From assembly GCF_036850765.1 (NCBI RefSeq), contig NC_089493.1, forward strand, positions 296,063,849-296,127,848: a DNA stretch of 64,000 bases, in the 5' to 3' direction. This DNA is from Saccopteryx bilineata (lineage: Eukaryota > Chordata > Mammalia > Chiroptera > Emballonuridae). Below the pieces are notes generated by a model that saw nothing but the letters and a program-made list of their open reading frames with translations, searched no databases and had not been told where the DNA came from. Below, one piece after another: positions 11,400-22,839 of the stretch (the stretch's first letter is position 1; every line of letters begins with the position of its first letter). The position numbers were made by a program, and so were the translations under genes.

Positions 11400-11779
11400 A
11401 TTTTTGGAATAAAACAAAATACAAATTTTTCTTACCGTCAATAAACTTTATGAAATAATATATTTCCACACCAATCCTATCTTCCGAATGTGGTTCGAAA
11501 TGGTTTGCTGAGCAGAATTAAGCCTTTCTGTATCTCCGATGTTGTCAGAAAAGGATCTTGCTCCAGCATGGTCTTAACAGCATCGTCATCGATCAAAGAT
11601 GGTCGCCCAGAACGTGGCTTATCAGAAAGGTCAAAATCACCTGTTTCGAATTTTTCGAACCATCTTCTGCATGTCCTATCGGAAACTGTACCTCCACCAA
11701 ACACTTTCAATAAATTTCTACATGCTTCTGTAGCATTTCTTCCTTGTTGAAATTCGTAAAAATTACAGAAGCAGGTCAT
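11400..11779 (-). pseudogene. mariner transposase, N-terminal fragment
   Basis: The minus-strand frame from 11779 contains NATEACRNLLKVFGGGTVSD and RTCRRWFEKFETGDFDLSDK followed by PRSGRPS, the paired helix-turn-helix DNA-binding region of mariner transposases. Near 11535 a frameshift is needed to continue into NSAQQTISNHIRKIGLVWKY, the second helix-turn-helix. The catalytic DD(D/E) domain is absent, so this is a dead, truncated copy. Ends were not resolved. Confidence 0.8.
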
Positions 11780-12530
11780 CGGTCACTGCAGCTGGCTGGT
11801 CCTGATGTCGGCCACGGCGCTGCTCTGCCTGCTCTTGCTGCTCTTCTGGACGCGGAGCTGACATGCAGCTGAGACCTGGCTGTGCAAGGGCTTTCTGTTC
11901 GGCCCATTGCTGGGCGCACGGGGCTCTCCGCCCTGGTGGCCCTCTGCGCCTGGCCCACCGTTTCTGTCTGTTCACGCTCTACTGACCGCCTGCTACCACG
12001 GAATTGGAGGCGAGGGCGGAATGACCTCCAGGTTTTTGCCTGGATCGCCTGGGTCCATGGGGCATGCCACCAGCTGACATTTTTGGGAAGATGAGCCAAT
12101 TTGAAGTGGGGAAGAGACCAAGTCCAGTTCTGGACATAAAAACTTAGGTGTGTTGAGGTAGAAATATCTAGAAGACAATGGAGAGTGTAGATCTGGAGTT
12201 CCCCAGAGATAAAAATTGTATATAAGGAGGGGACCATGGCCTTCGGGGAGCAAGAACAAGGTATATAGCCCAGGTGTGCGAAGTACAGTGAGCAGAGGGC
12301 TATGGAGAAAACCAGGGAGGACTGCCATTGGAAGAAGGGACATGGGGGACAGGAAGCTGGCAGAGAAGACAGGGGAGGAATAACAACCAGAGAAACAAAG
12401 ACAAAACCAGGGGACCAGGTGTGACAGCACCGGCTCTCTTCAGAAGAATGTTGCAATTCACTTTCCTTTTCATTTGTAAAACTGAATTCTAGTTCGCCTC
12501 CAGTGTTACATTTACTTCCTGTACACAGCA
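11780..12530. other. Unassigned sequence
   Basis: A 251-codon open frame runs on the minus strand (12531-11776) but has no recognisable domain and overlaps the mariner junction. 12070-12350 resembles an old interspersed repeat. I do not call a gene. Confidence 0.35.
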
Positions 12531-12534
12531 TAGT

Positions 12535-13320
12535 GATTTGATTATTTTATATACACGATGAAATGATCACGGTGAGTCTAGCGACCATCCATCACCGTAC
12601 AGACACACCAAGACTTTTTTGGATTTTCTTTTTCTTTTTAAAAAAATTTTTTTTTTGTTTATTTATTAATTAATTTATTTATTTTACAGAGACAGAGAGA
12701 GAGAGTCAGAGAGAGGGATAGATAGGGACAGACAGACAGGAATAGAGAGATGAGAAGCATCAATTATTAGTTTTTTGTTGCGACACCTTAGTTGTTCATT
12801 GATTGCTTTCTCATATGTGCCTTGACCGTGGGCCTTCAGCAGACCGAGCAACCCATTGCTCGAGCCAGCGACCTTGGGTCCAAGCTGGTGAGCTTTGCTC
12901 AAACCAGATGAGCCCGCGCTCAAGCTGGAGACCTCAGGGTCTCGAACCTGGGTCCTTCCGTATCCCAGTCCGATGCTCTACCCACTGCGCCACTGCCTGG
13001 TCAGCTGGATTTTATTTTCAATGACAGTGTCCATGCAGTATTACTTGGAGTTAGTTTAGTTTCGGGTAGACAGCGCAGCAGTGAGACGACTGTGTACTTT
13101 ACAAACTGCTCCCCCCAGTACTTAGCCGGCACCACACGTCGTTATTACGATGTTATTCACTGTATTCTCTGTGCTGTACTTTCTATCCCATGACTGTTCG
13201 GTAACTGCCGATTTGTATTTCTTCATCCTTAAAAACATTACAACATTATCGACCGTGTTCCCTCCACTGCACACCACATCCTTGTGATTTCTCTATCTTA
13301 TAACTGGAAGTCGGCATCTC
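12535..13320. mobile_element. Old L1 3' region interrupted by a SINE
   Basis: 12535-12610 (ATTTTATATACACGATGAAA, then CATCCATCACCGTACA) and 13015-13320 read as the 3' end of an ancient L1. The two halves are separated by the SINE at 12640-13005. Confidence 0.6.
12640..13005 (-). mobile_element. tRNA-derived SINE, group B
   Basis: Minus-strand head GCTGACCAGGCAGTGGCGCA, box B GGTTCGAGACCCTGAGGT, then the body TTGAGCGCGGGCTCATCTGG, ending with CATATGAGAAAGCAATCAAT and an A/T-rich tail. Confidence 0.9.
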
Positions 13321-13329
13321 GTCGATTGA

Positions 13330-13695
13330 ATTTTAAAGACATGAAAACATACTCTCACTCCTAATAAAAGAGAGGCAGGCATATGAAAGCAAGGAAGGGT
13401 TACCATTTAAAAAAAAAACAACTGACCCGATTGGCCAGCATGGACACGATTCACACTGGGCTGGGGAGGATGTGGAGAAATCGGTGTTCAAACACAGACA
13501 CACACACACACACACACACACACTCAGCCCAGGGACTCCACTCCCGGGAATCTATCAGACGAGGATGCTGACCCATGTGTCCGGAGAGGTTCCAACCGGG
13601 TCATTGACTGCAGCCTTCTGCGTGGTAGCAAAGCACAGCGAACAGCCTCAACATCCATCCCCATGGGACGTCCTTCTCTGGAATACACTGACTGT
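13330..13695 (+). mobile_element. Degraded L1 ORF2/3' fragment with (CA)n
   Basis: Contains GGGCTGGGGAGGATGTGGAG, CCACTCCCGGGAATCTATCA and ATTGACTGCAGCCTTCTGCG, the familiar L1 sequence just upstream of the 3' UTR. A (CA)n run at 13497-13522 interrupts it. Confidence 0.65.
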
Positions 13696-13699
13696 TAGG

Positions 13700-15755
13700 A
13701 CAAGTATGGGAGGTCAGTAAGGACTGAGGCGGAACCAGAGCTAGGTACTTCTGGTGAGACACGGCGGATGCAGAACAGAGCAGGAGCCAGTCTCCTTGAC
13801 GAAGCTGATCCCAGACGGCGGGAAAGAACCAGGACCGGAGGACAGACACTGAGGTTTCTCGACAGGAGAGTCTACATCTACTACCCGCCCGGGGTTTCCT
13901 CTGGGAGGCTGGCAGGCACGCCTGCTGTGGGTCAAGGGGACCCGGAAGCCAGAAGGAGTCATCCAGCCAAGTCACCGTGACACGGAAGTATTTCCCAATC
14001 ATCCCAGGGGTTAAGAGTCACTTGGAATGTGTTAAAAATCACAGAGTGCCTGCGTCTCTGGCCCATACCTGCTCCGTGAGAAGTTCCAGGAAGAGACTTG
14101 ATGATCGCTGTGGAACAAGCGGCCCACACAGTTCTTCCCTGGAGGGTGGCTAACACCTGGCTGTTCAGCGGCTTCGCCCTTAACCTGGGAGCTCAGGACA
14201 GCCGCGCCCCTCACTCCAGACCGAACCAATCAGCGCCTGCGTTTGGAAAGTTTGGTCCCCAAGTGAATCACGTGCACGTGAACGTTTGAGAAGTGTGACG
14301 CGAAGTCACCGCCACCGCCAGGAATGTGCGCAGCGGCACAAAACCATGACCGTCCCCACGGGGGAGCCCACCCGCGGGAAGTGAGAAACTCCCGTTTGGA
14401 CTGAACATGGGTTGTGAGGGTGGAACCGTGGTGATGGGGGTGAGAGGGTGGCTGAAACGCTTGAACGTGAGGGTCTAGAATGGGAAGAACGTGTAAGGAA
14501 GAGGGCGGATGAGTTGGGGGTCCAGGGAAGACTGAGAGGGTCTGGGGGTTCGGGTGGGGTCAAGAGGCAGGGGTGGGGGGAGGACAGAGCAGGAGAGGTG
14601 GAAGGGACGTCCATATCCAACAGGCAGCCTTGGGAGGAATGGCGCCATCAGAACAGAGGAACGCAGGCATCGTAGCGTCCCCTGATGGCATGGGGTCATC
14701 CGCGCTTCAAGTCCACTTTGCTCAAGGGTTAGGGTCTGGGCTGGGCTGCTTGCTCATCCACCATTCTCTGGGAGTTTGTGTGATTTGGGTAGAACTCACC
14801 CTTACCTGGGAGGTGGGCATGTTTAACACAGACATTCTCCAGCCACTGCAATTGGTTCAGAGTTGGGCATGTGACCCAAGAGGACCAATCAGAACCCCTG
14901 GTGAGTTTTATCTGTGAATGTGGTGGGCGGGGAATCTCTGGGGGAAGACCACTTCCCACTGGGTAAGAGGAGTGGTCCGAACAGCAAAGCCCGGAGACCA
15001 GGGAGGTGCGGAGAAGGGTGGATGGAGCCCCGGTGAAGGGTGGATGGAGCCCCGGTGACTGACCACGCACTCGGGTGCACCCACGCCTGACGCCAGAGGC
15101 ATCTGAATGTTTCATTTAAGTGAGTCAAAAGAGCCTTTCTCTCCTCCTTTTGCCAAAGCCAGAGTGAGCTGGAGTATCTGCCGCTCTGATACGGAAAAAG
15201 AGCAAATACAAGTAGGAAACTTGGTGTCAGGGCTGAAGTCTTCAGAGGATGCAAAGGAGGGCCCCTGGCTGGTTGTGGGTGAGATGGGAAAGGGTGCGTG
15301 CGTCAGGGGCTGGTGTGACCGCTGCCAGGAGCCTCAAAGGAAGGGGACTGGGGGACCTGACTTGGAAGTGGTGGGAAAGGTCAAGCGGCAGAAGGTCAAG
15401 CCTACCTGGACCAACACCCGTGGGCAAGGAGGCGGCCTCCACCAATAGCAAGCAGGGTTATCAGGACCCGTACCTGCTCGGGGACTGGGCCAGGCCTTCA
15501 GCGGGGTTGAACCCTGATTCTGACCACAGACTGACCTCTGGCACTGACCACGGGCTGGGCCCTTCTCTGGTCATAGCTTGGTCCTTAGTTCGGGCCCCAT
15601 GCCAAACCCTGATGCTGTTTCTATTTCTGTTTTCAGACTCAGGGCCAAACCTTGGCAGCCAGCTGGCCCTGCTCAGGGCAACCGCAGTGTCAACATAAGA
15701 ATGTCCGGATCTGGACAGAGTTATTATAATAATTCACATCAGCTACCCTGGCTGG
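13700..15755. other. Unassigned sequence
   Basis: No exon recognised. A short tandem duplication of GGTGGATGGAGCCCCGGTGA lies at 15017-15058. Several open frames of 60-150 codons have no recognised similarity. Confidence 0.35.
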
Positions 15756-15756
15756 A

Positions 15757-15910
15757 TGACTCGGCTCCTTAGAGCGCCATCCCGCTGAGCAGAGGCTGCC
15801 AGTTTGATCCCTGGTCAGGGCACCTACAGGGACAGATCAGTGTTTCTCCCTCCCTCCCTCCCTTCCTCTCTCTCTAAAATAGATAAAATTAAAAAATAAT
15901 AATAATATTT
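15757..15910 (+). mobile_element. tRNA-derived SINE, group D
   Basis: Head like CTGGCTGGATGACTCGGCTC, box B AGTTTGATCCCTGGTCAGGG, pyrimidine body and tail TAAAATTAAAAAATAATAAT. More diverged than other copies. Confidence 0.7.
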
Positions 15911-16068
15911 GAGCCAAACAGAGGAAGGGAGACCTCGACAGACAGAAAAATGCTTCCAAGAAATGCTAGCGTGCGGCTTCTTTTACACACTTCGAATTAA
16001 GGAGGGAGCTGAGAAAGATTCCATGGAGGTAGGAGAAAGGAGAAAGCCAGGCAGAGATGGGGTTACAG

Positions 16069-16432
16069 CAGGGGTCCCCAAACTACGGCCCGTGGGCCAC
16101 ATGCAGCCCCCTAAGGCCATTTATCCGGCCCCCACCGCACTTCCGGAAGGGGCACCTCTTTCATTGGTGGTCAGTGAGAGGAGCACATTGACCATCTCAT
16201 TAGCCAAAAGCAGGCCCGTAGTTCCCATTGAAATACTGGTCAGTTTGTTGATTTAAATTTACTTGTTCTTTATTTTAAATATTGTATTTGTTCCCGTTTT
16301 GTTTTTTTACTTTAAAATAAGATATGTGCAGTGTGCATAGGGATTTGTTCATAGTTTTTTTTGTAGTCTGGCCCTCCAACGGTCTGAGGGACAGTGAACT
16401 GGCCCCCTGTGTAAAAAGTTTGGGGACCCCTG
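16069..16432 (-). mobile_element. Non-autonomous hAT transposon, copy 2
   Basis: 364 bp, same family as the element at 10334 in the opposite orientation, with CAGGGGTCCCCAAACTACGG at one end and GTTTGGGGACCCCTG at the other after the A/T-rich interior. Perfect 8-bp target duplication GGTTACAG (16061-16068 and 16433-16440). Confidence 0.95.
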
Positions 16433-16607
16433 GGTTACAGGATGGCTAACAAGACTGTGTTCTCCCCTGAGGGTGGGTTTCCCTTGGAGGGGTCTGAAAA
16501 AGAGGGTTGCTCTGGTATTTCAAAGGCGTGTTAACCTCGATGTGCAAGAGACAGTGGACAGGGCTGGCTTCAGGCGAAGCTAAACCTTTTACTCCAGAAG
16601 CGATAGG

Positions 16608-16975
16608 CCTGGGCCTGACCCGTGGTGGTGCAGTGGATAGAGCTGAGGACCCAGGTTCAAAACCCCAAGATCGCCAACTTGAACATGAGCTCATCTGGCT
16701 TGAGTGCGGGCTCACCAGCTTGAGTGTAGGATCATAGACATGACCCCATGGTCACTAGCTTGAGCTCAGAGGTCACTCACTAGCTTGAAGCCCAAGGTCG
16801 CTGGCTTGAGTTAAGGGTCACTCGCTCAGCTGGAGCCCCCCAGTCAAGGCACATATAAGAAAGCAATCAATAAACAACTAAGGTGCTGCAACTACGAGTT
16901 GAGGCTTCTTATCTCTCTCCCTTCCTGTCCACCCCCTGTCTCTCCCTCACTTAAAATACAAAGAAGAAGAAGAAG
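16608..16975 (+). mobile_element. tRNA-derived SINE, group B (diverged)
   Basis: Head GGGCCTGACCCGTGGTGGTG with a deletion before GAGGACCCAGGTTCAAAACC, body repeats of TGGCTTGAG, ending AGAAAGCAATCAATAAACAA and an (AGA)n tail. Confidence 0.85.
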
Positions 16976-17484
16976 TTATAGGCCTGGGACCTGACTCTCC
17001 GCCAGGACCTGACCAGTCATGACCAGCTCACCTGTGGGGTGACTTTCTGTAGCACCCCTTTGTCATCCAGAATAGTCTCTTCTTATTCCATGAGCCGCAT
17101 CCACCACTGGTGAGGGCCCGGAATGTTATTACAAGGTCTTGAACCTTGGTTAAGAAATCCAGATCCAACTGTCCACCTGGAGAACCAGCTCGAGACCTTC
17201 CCCGACCCTCTTCCCTGACATCTCTACCCCCGGGGGAGGGGGGAGAGAGACGTGATGAAGACACCCCCTTAACCCCGAGGTTTTCCATAAACTGTCCCTC
17301 AAAGACTTGAGGGCGGGTACTGGTCTGCCCACTCTCCAGACCTACATTGAAATGGCTCCCCCGAGGTCTAGTTCAGCTCTTTCTCAGGGACCCAGTCCTA
17401 ACGAAGCCAGGAAGTTTAAATCAGCGGTAGCATATTTCAGGCCCTGACCTTGAGGACCTTTAGGAGTTGTGAGGCCTGAGCTGC

Positions 17485-17485
<1 letters not shown>

Positions 17486-17517
<32 letters not shown>
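17486..17517 (+). repeat. Poly(A) run of about 32 nt
   Basis: Uninterrupted A run with no recognisable SINE body upstream. It could be the tail of a diverged retroposon. Confidence 0.9.
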
Positions 17518-17519
<2 letters not shown>

Positions 17520-17799
17520 TACAGTAGTTTTTTCTTTGTTTATTTTTATTAGTAAGTCCTGGAGGACATTTCCTTGTGGTCCTCACAGTTCTGTGCAGCC
17601 AGAATTTGCCTCCAGGGCAGCAGAGAGGGAACCGTGGTGCCGGCCCCATCTCAGCCCGTTTCTGTATCAGTGGGCAGCCAACCTCACGCCAGCAAGCTCT
17701 CCTGCGACTGGGGTCTTTTGTGAGCCGGGCCCTCAGCCCAGCAAGGCCTTAGTCTTTACCTTATTTCATTTGATCCTTCAAACCCATCTTATACAGTAG

Positions 17800-17955
17800 A
17801 AGTTGTCAGAACCCTCCCTCCCGCCGCCGTCTCTGTGGACAGGGACACCGAGGCACAGATTGGTTAAGTAACTTGGCCAAAGCCACACAGTGGAGAAGCG
17901 TGGGAACCCGGATTTGAAGCAGGTCTCAGGACCAGCTCGTCTGACTCAGAGTGTA
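17800..17955 (-). repeat. MIR SINE fragment
   Basis: GGTTAAGTAACTTGGCCAAA GCCACACAG wording is the reverse complement of the MIR core (ACTTGGGCAAGTTACTTAAC). Confidence 0.8.
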
Positions 17956-17984
17956 AAAGATAACGATTGGGCCGGCAGGTGCGA

Positions 17985-17986
17985 GG

Positions 17987-18020
<34 letters not shown>

Positions 18021-18022
18021 CT
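17985..18022. repeat. (GGAT)n microsatellite
   Basis: About eight GGAT/GGAC units. Confidence 0.95.
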
Positions 18023-19395
18023 GTGAACGGCCATACGAACGGTAGACGCACTCACGCTGGGTGGACGGGTGAGTGGAGGTGTTGAAGGAGGCGGAAACTC
18101 GTCCTGGGGCTGGTGGCGGACCTGGCCTGGCGGGGGACTGGCCACAGGAGCCGGGCAGGGAGCCATGGGCATCGCCAGGCTTCTCCTCTCTTGGTTGTGT
18201 TCTTACTTGAATCCCTGTCCTGTCGCCGGGCTGGGGCATCTTTTGAGCTGGAGTGGGTCCCCTCTTCATGTACCAAAGTGGGTCTCTATGCAGGATGTCT
18301 GTCAGGGTGGAACGGCGGGCTGGTCTTTATTTTCTCCCCTGTGTTTTCTGGAATTTTCCATCGCCGCCTGCCCGTGCCTATGGTCGGGGCCGAACCCGCC
18401 TACCTCCCTCCTCCACACGGCCGCCCACCGCAGGGGCTCTCTTGGGCCACTGCTCCCTTCCGCCCTCTCTTTGGAGGCAGATGTGTTGCTTCCCCAGGAC
18501 ACAGGGGAGGCCTGGCCCACCCACCACAGGGTTCTGTCCCCTTGGCGACCATCCCCAGTTCAGGAAGAGGCCCGGGGCGTGGCCCCAGTGCGTCCTCTGC
18601 AGGCCCATAGGATCATTTCGGTTTTGGGGGGTGGTGGTAGTGGTGTGAGAGCAGCTTGGCTTCCTTCTGGGGAGCAGAGAGACTGGACAGGCGTCCGGGC
18701 TCCCAGCCTGAGTGAGGTTCTCGGCCTTCGCAGACAAGATTCCTAGCACAATATTTACAACTTCTGTATGAAAATAAATGCTTTTTTTTTTTTTTTTTTT
18801 TTTTTTAACAAGGCTATTAAAGAACAAAAGGCCTCTGTGAAGAGTCCTGAGTTCCTGCAGTTAGTCAACAAACAGGGCTGCCACAGAGAAGCTTGTCAGA
18901 CAGACACCTGTGGGTCTGGCCAGAGAGACGGCAGCCCCAGACCGGCTGGCCTGGCCGGGAAAGCCCTTCCAGGAGAGGGGGTGGGGTGGGGATGCGGGTT
19001 AACAATCAGCTCTGCTTCCCCTCCTCCCCCGGCTCCTTCCAGCTTCCAGCTCGGCACAATGAGGCGTCTTCAGTCTGCAACCTACAATTAAAGCTTGTGT
19101 CTCAAGAATCCTGCGGATCCAGGCCCTTCTCCACCCTGGGCTGGTCCTGCCGCAGGAGAGGAGGAGCTGGAACTGTCCCTCGGTGGGGCTGGGCCGGGCC
19201 GAGCCACCAGGGATGGCTGTGTGGGCCTCCCTGCTCCCCCTCCGGGGCACCTACCCTGGGGGGTGTCTTGCTAGCTGCCTCAGTGAAGGGGGGGGAGGAC
19301 AGAACCAGAGAGCTATTTACCCCTTGGGGGCACTTCCTGGAACACCACTGGACCCTTCTGTTACCCACGACCCATCATCTTCTTTCCTGAGATTT
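18023..19395. other. Unassigned GC-rich sequence
   Basis: Multiple overlapping open frames on both strands with no recognisable product. A T26 run lies at 18781-18806. Nothing supports a gene. Confidence 0.35.
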
Positions 19396-19664
19396 TTTTA
19401 ATTGAGCAGAACCATGCTTTTTAGAGGTGTGCAAAAGCACATGTGTGTGGTTTAAGAAAATAAACAGGAAAGCAAACCCCCACAATTGTACCCCCCACTG
19501 GAGAGGAGAGGTAGACCACTGCTGGCCAGTTCCAGAAGTGCCTCGGGCCCTGGTCCCCTCTCCTGCCCCCAGGGGCTTCCTGACTTCTCCTGTGGGGGCA
19601 CCCTGCTTGTCTTTCTAGTTTCATTTATCATTTTTCTTTAAGTCGACTCACTCTTTTTATTCAA

Positions 19665-19672
19665 ACATATAT

Positions 19673-19707
<35 letters not shown>

Positions 19708-19710
19708 TAT
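19665..19710. repeat. (GATA)n microsatellite
   Basis: About nine GATA units in a TA-rich setting. Confidence 0.95.
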
Positions 19711-19762
19711 TACTTTTTTAAAAATTGAGGTAAAATTCACATAACATAAAATTAACCATTTG

Positions 19763-20097
19763 TTTTTTGCCTGACCAGACAGTGACGCAGTGGATAGAGC
19801 ATCGGATTGGGATGCGGAGGACCCAGGTTTGAAACCCCAAGGTCGCTGGCTTGAGCGTGGGATCATAGACAATACCCCATGGTCTCTGGCTTGAAGTCCA
19901 AGGTCACTAGCTTGAGCAAGGGGTCACTCACTCTGCTGTAGCCCCCCAGTTCAAGGCACATATGAGAAAGCAATCATTGAACAACTAAGGTGCCGTAACA
20001 AAGAATTAACGCTTCTCATCTCTCTCCCTTCCTGTCTGTCTGTCCCTATCTATCCCTCTCTATGTCTGTTTCGTCTCTGTAACAGCAACAAAAAATA
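19763..20097 (+). mobile_element. tRNA-derived SINE, group B
   Basis: Head GCCTGACCAGACAGTGACGC, box B GGTTTGAAACCCCAAGGTC, ends CATATGAGAAAGCAATCATT and a CAACAAAAAATA tail. Flanked by TTAACCATTTG (19752-19762) and TTAACCATTTT (20098-20108). Confidence 0.92.
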
Positions 20098-20108
20098 TTA
20101 ACCATTTT

Positions 20109-20432
20109 AATTTAATTTTATTTATTTTTCTGTGTGACAGAGGCAGAGAGAGGAACAGACAGACTGGAAGGGATAGAGATGAGAAGCATCAATTCTTTGT
20201 TGCGGCTCCTTAGTTTCTCAGTGATTGCTTTCTCATATGTGCCTTGACCGCAGGCCTTCAGCAGACTGAGTGACCCCTTTGCTCGAGCCAGCGACCTTGG
20301 GTCCAAGCTGGTGAGCTTTTTGCTCAAACCAGATGAGCCCGTGCTCAAGCTGGCGACCTCAGGGTCTCGAACCTGGGTCCTCAGCATCCCAGTCTGACGC
20401 TCTATCCACTGCACCACTGCCTGGTCAGGCTG
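20109..20432 (-). mobile_element. tRNA-derived SINE, group B
   Basis: Opposite orientation to its neighbour. Minus-strand head GCCTGACCAGGCAGTGGTGC, box B GGTTCGAGACCCTGAGGTC. Flanked by TTAACCATTTT on both sides (20098-20108 and 20433-20443). Confidence 0.92.
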
Positions 20433-20600
20433 TTAACCATTTTTAAAGTGTCAAGTTCAGCGGCATTAACCTAGCTAGTGATGTCTCCATCGCCCCAAGG
20501 AGACCCCGTCCCCAGGAAGCAGCCTCTTCCCACCCCCCTCTGCCTGAGCCGGGCAACTACTAACCTACCTTTTGTGCCTATGGATTTGCCTGTCGGGAGT

Positions 20601-22839
20601 GTTTCATGTCAGTGGGTATGAGTAGTCACAGGAGGGTCACAGCCGGGGGACAGGGAGGAACTGTGCAGCCAACGGGAGCCTGTGGCCACTGCTTTCGTCT
20701 TCTGCTTTGGGCTCCTTCTCGGCCCCAACTGCTACTTAAGCACGGAGGTCCCAGGGTCTCCGTCCTCTCTCCTCCTCTTGGACTTGCTGGTCCTCCGTGG
20801 TGACCTGGACCACACCCTTGATGACTCATGGCTCTGTCCAGCCCAGAGCTCCTTCCCGAGTTCCAACCCCCAGGGAGGTCAGCGTCTTTTATCAGGTATC
20901 TTCCCCTTGGGGTGCTGGCTCACAGGGGACACATGGCGTTTAGAGGTGTCTCCGTTATCAGAGGGCATGTGGTGCTGGCTGTGGGGACACTTGGGTCTGA
21001 GACTCAGGGTTCTGGGAAGGGAGTTAGAATTCGAAGGGCGGTGAGGATGGAGGCTTGGAGGGCTTGAGAAAAACAAGAATGTGTCGTGAACAAACAGAAG
21101 CACGACCTACAAACGGAGTCACTGTCCCTCGAAGTCAGTGGTGACCCCCGGCCGTGATGGCTGCTTATCCAAGGGGTCTGGGGTTGAAGAGATTCCTCCC
21201 GCCCCCACCTCTGTCCTGGCATAAGAGAGAGCCCTTTGGCTGGGCAGGCTGGACCCAAAGTTGGAGAGGACCAAAGGGGACTTCCTTGGGGGCAGGCAGA
21301 CTTGGACTCCCGGAGCAAGCTTCCATTCGTTCTGCACGGTGGTTACGCCCACAAGCGGTGGGACCACGAGGAGAACTCTCTGGGCCTCGGTTTCCTTATC
21401 TGCAAGGACACCTGAGCCGTGACAGTCCCACAGGCTGGGAGTGTGAAGCACTGAGCCGAATGCCCGGCCGTTGGCAAGACCGCCAGTGCTCCGTCCATAG
21501 CAGCCACGATCACGGCTGTTGTTGTTTTATTAGCTCCATAAACTTTCCCTAAGTGCCACTGTCCGGGGACAAAGGGATAAGACACAGTTCCTGCTCTCAA
21601 AGACTTGACCACTGAGTGCGAGACAGACAAACGGATAAAGAAATTCCATCCATAATGGAGGGAGCTCCAACAGCCTGGGCCAGCGAAGGAGTGGGTCGAT
21701 TTTCCCGTGGTGGGGACGTCTGTGCCCGGCCTCCAAGCCGGGTGGAGGAAGAGAGAGGGCAGCCTTCAGCAGTGCAGGAGCAGAAGCCCCGAGGTGGAGA
21801 GATGGGGGTGCGGGGGTAGGGGGACAGGCAGGAAGGAGGCCGCGGGAGCTGCAGGGGGACCACACGCACGTGTCCCAGGGGACGAGGGGCACCTGTTGGG
21901 TCCAGGTGCTCGTGGCCTCACCTTGGACAAAGTCAGCAGCCACCCGTCCTCGCTGGGAACATTCCTACCTGTGACATCATGCCGATTCCATGAGCCTGCC
22001 ACGGGGGAGGGGGAGGAGGAGGAGGAGGAGAGCTCCCCCGTGGGCGATGTCCAGGCAGGTCCCAGGGCTAGTTCCCTGTCGGCACCGGCTGCAGCCGCCC
22101 GAGCCTGGTGCTGACGGCAGGCTGGCTGGCGCCCTCTGGAACCTGACGCTTGCCTGCAGCAGCCCCGGTCCCTCCGAGCCCGCTCCCCAGGGAGCCCGGA
22201 CAGCTTGGGGTCACAGCGACCGCTTCCCCGCGGACCTCCAGGCCTCCTGCGGCACCCTGTCCTGCGAGGTCCTATGGAACCTGTGGCTGCCACAGGCCTG
22301 AGGTCAGGGTGGACCTGGTGTCCCCAGAGGGGGGGACCGGGCAGGGTCCCACGGCCCCGGCTCCCTCACCCGCCCTCCTGCCTCTCTGTCCCCAGCCACA
22401 CTTGTTCTGGACGCTGTCCTGAAACGCGGGCCACAGAGCTGGTGCCCCTCCTGCCCCATGGGTACCTGCCCCGCCTTCCCCGCCTGCTGACCTACGCCGA
22501 GCTTCAGAGGCTCCGGCGCGGGCTGGATGCCGAGTGCGGGCGGCGTGATCCAAAGGGCCCAGGCTCCGGAGTCGAACGGCCCGGAGTCGCTCGCAGCTCA
22601 CCTGCGCCACCTTCCCCACGCCTCAGTTTCTTTACCCATGAAATGGGATCTTCGTACGGACCAAATGCACCCACCCAGGGGGGCTGGCAGGTTATGATGA
22701 TGATTTATTTTCTGTACGAGGCCGGAGAGTGGGCAGGGTCGGCTTGGTGGGCCGTCAAGCTCTCTGTCCCAGCCACTCGGCCCGCGGCCGAGCACACACG
22801 CGCCGCGGACGAACACGGACAGGAAGAAGGAAGAGGCGT
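20601..22839. other. Unassigned sequence downstream of SCNN1G
   Basis: GC-rich in 21980-22620, with long overlapping open frames on both strands but no recognised domain or convincing splice structure. 21545-21650 resembles an old L2-like repeat. Confidence 0.35.

Larger units (their letters stand above)
19720..20600 (+). mobile_element. Old L1 3' end split by two SINEs
   Basis: 19725-19762 (AATTGAGGTAAAATTCACAT AACATAAAATTAACC) and 20433-20600 (AAAGTGTCAAGTTCAGCGGC through CTATGGATTTGCCTGTCG) are consecutive parts of the familiar ancient L1 3' end. Two SINEs lie between them. Confidence 0.8.

Noticed and set aside
11776..12100. Possible processed pseudogene with a Leu-rich stretch (LLCLLLLLF) on the plus strand
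   Set aside because: I could not assign a parent gene, and the frame breaks within 20 codons. There is no poly(A) tail or target duplication.
11776..12531. 251-codon minus-strand open frame
   Set aside because: No recognised domain, and composition typical of random open sequence. It overlaps the mariner junction and old-repeat text, with no conserved gene at this place that I know of.
1..22839. Exons of SCNN1B, which follows SCNN1G in human
   Set aside because: I found no ENaC beta coding sequence. In human the gap between the two genes is larger than the sequence available here.
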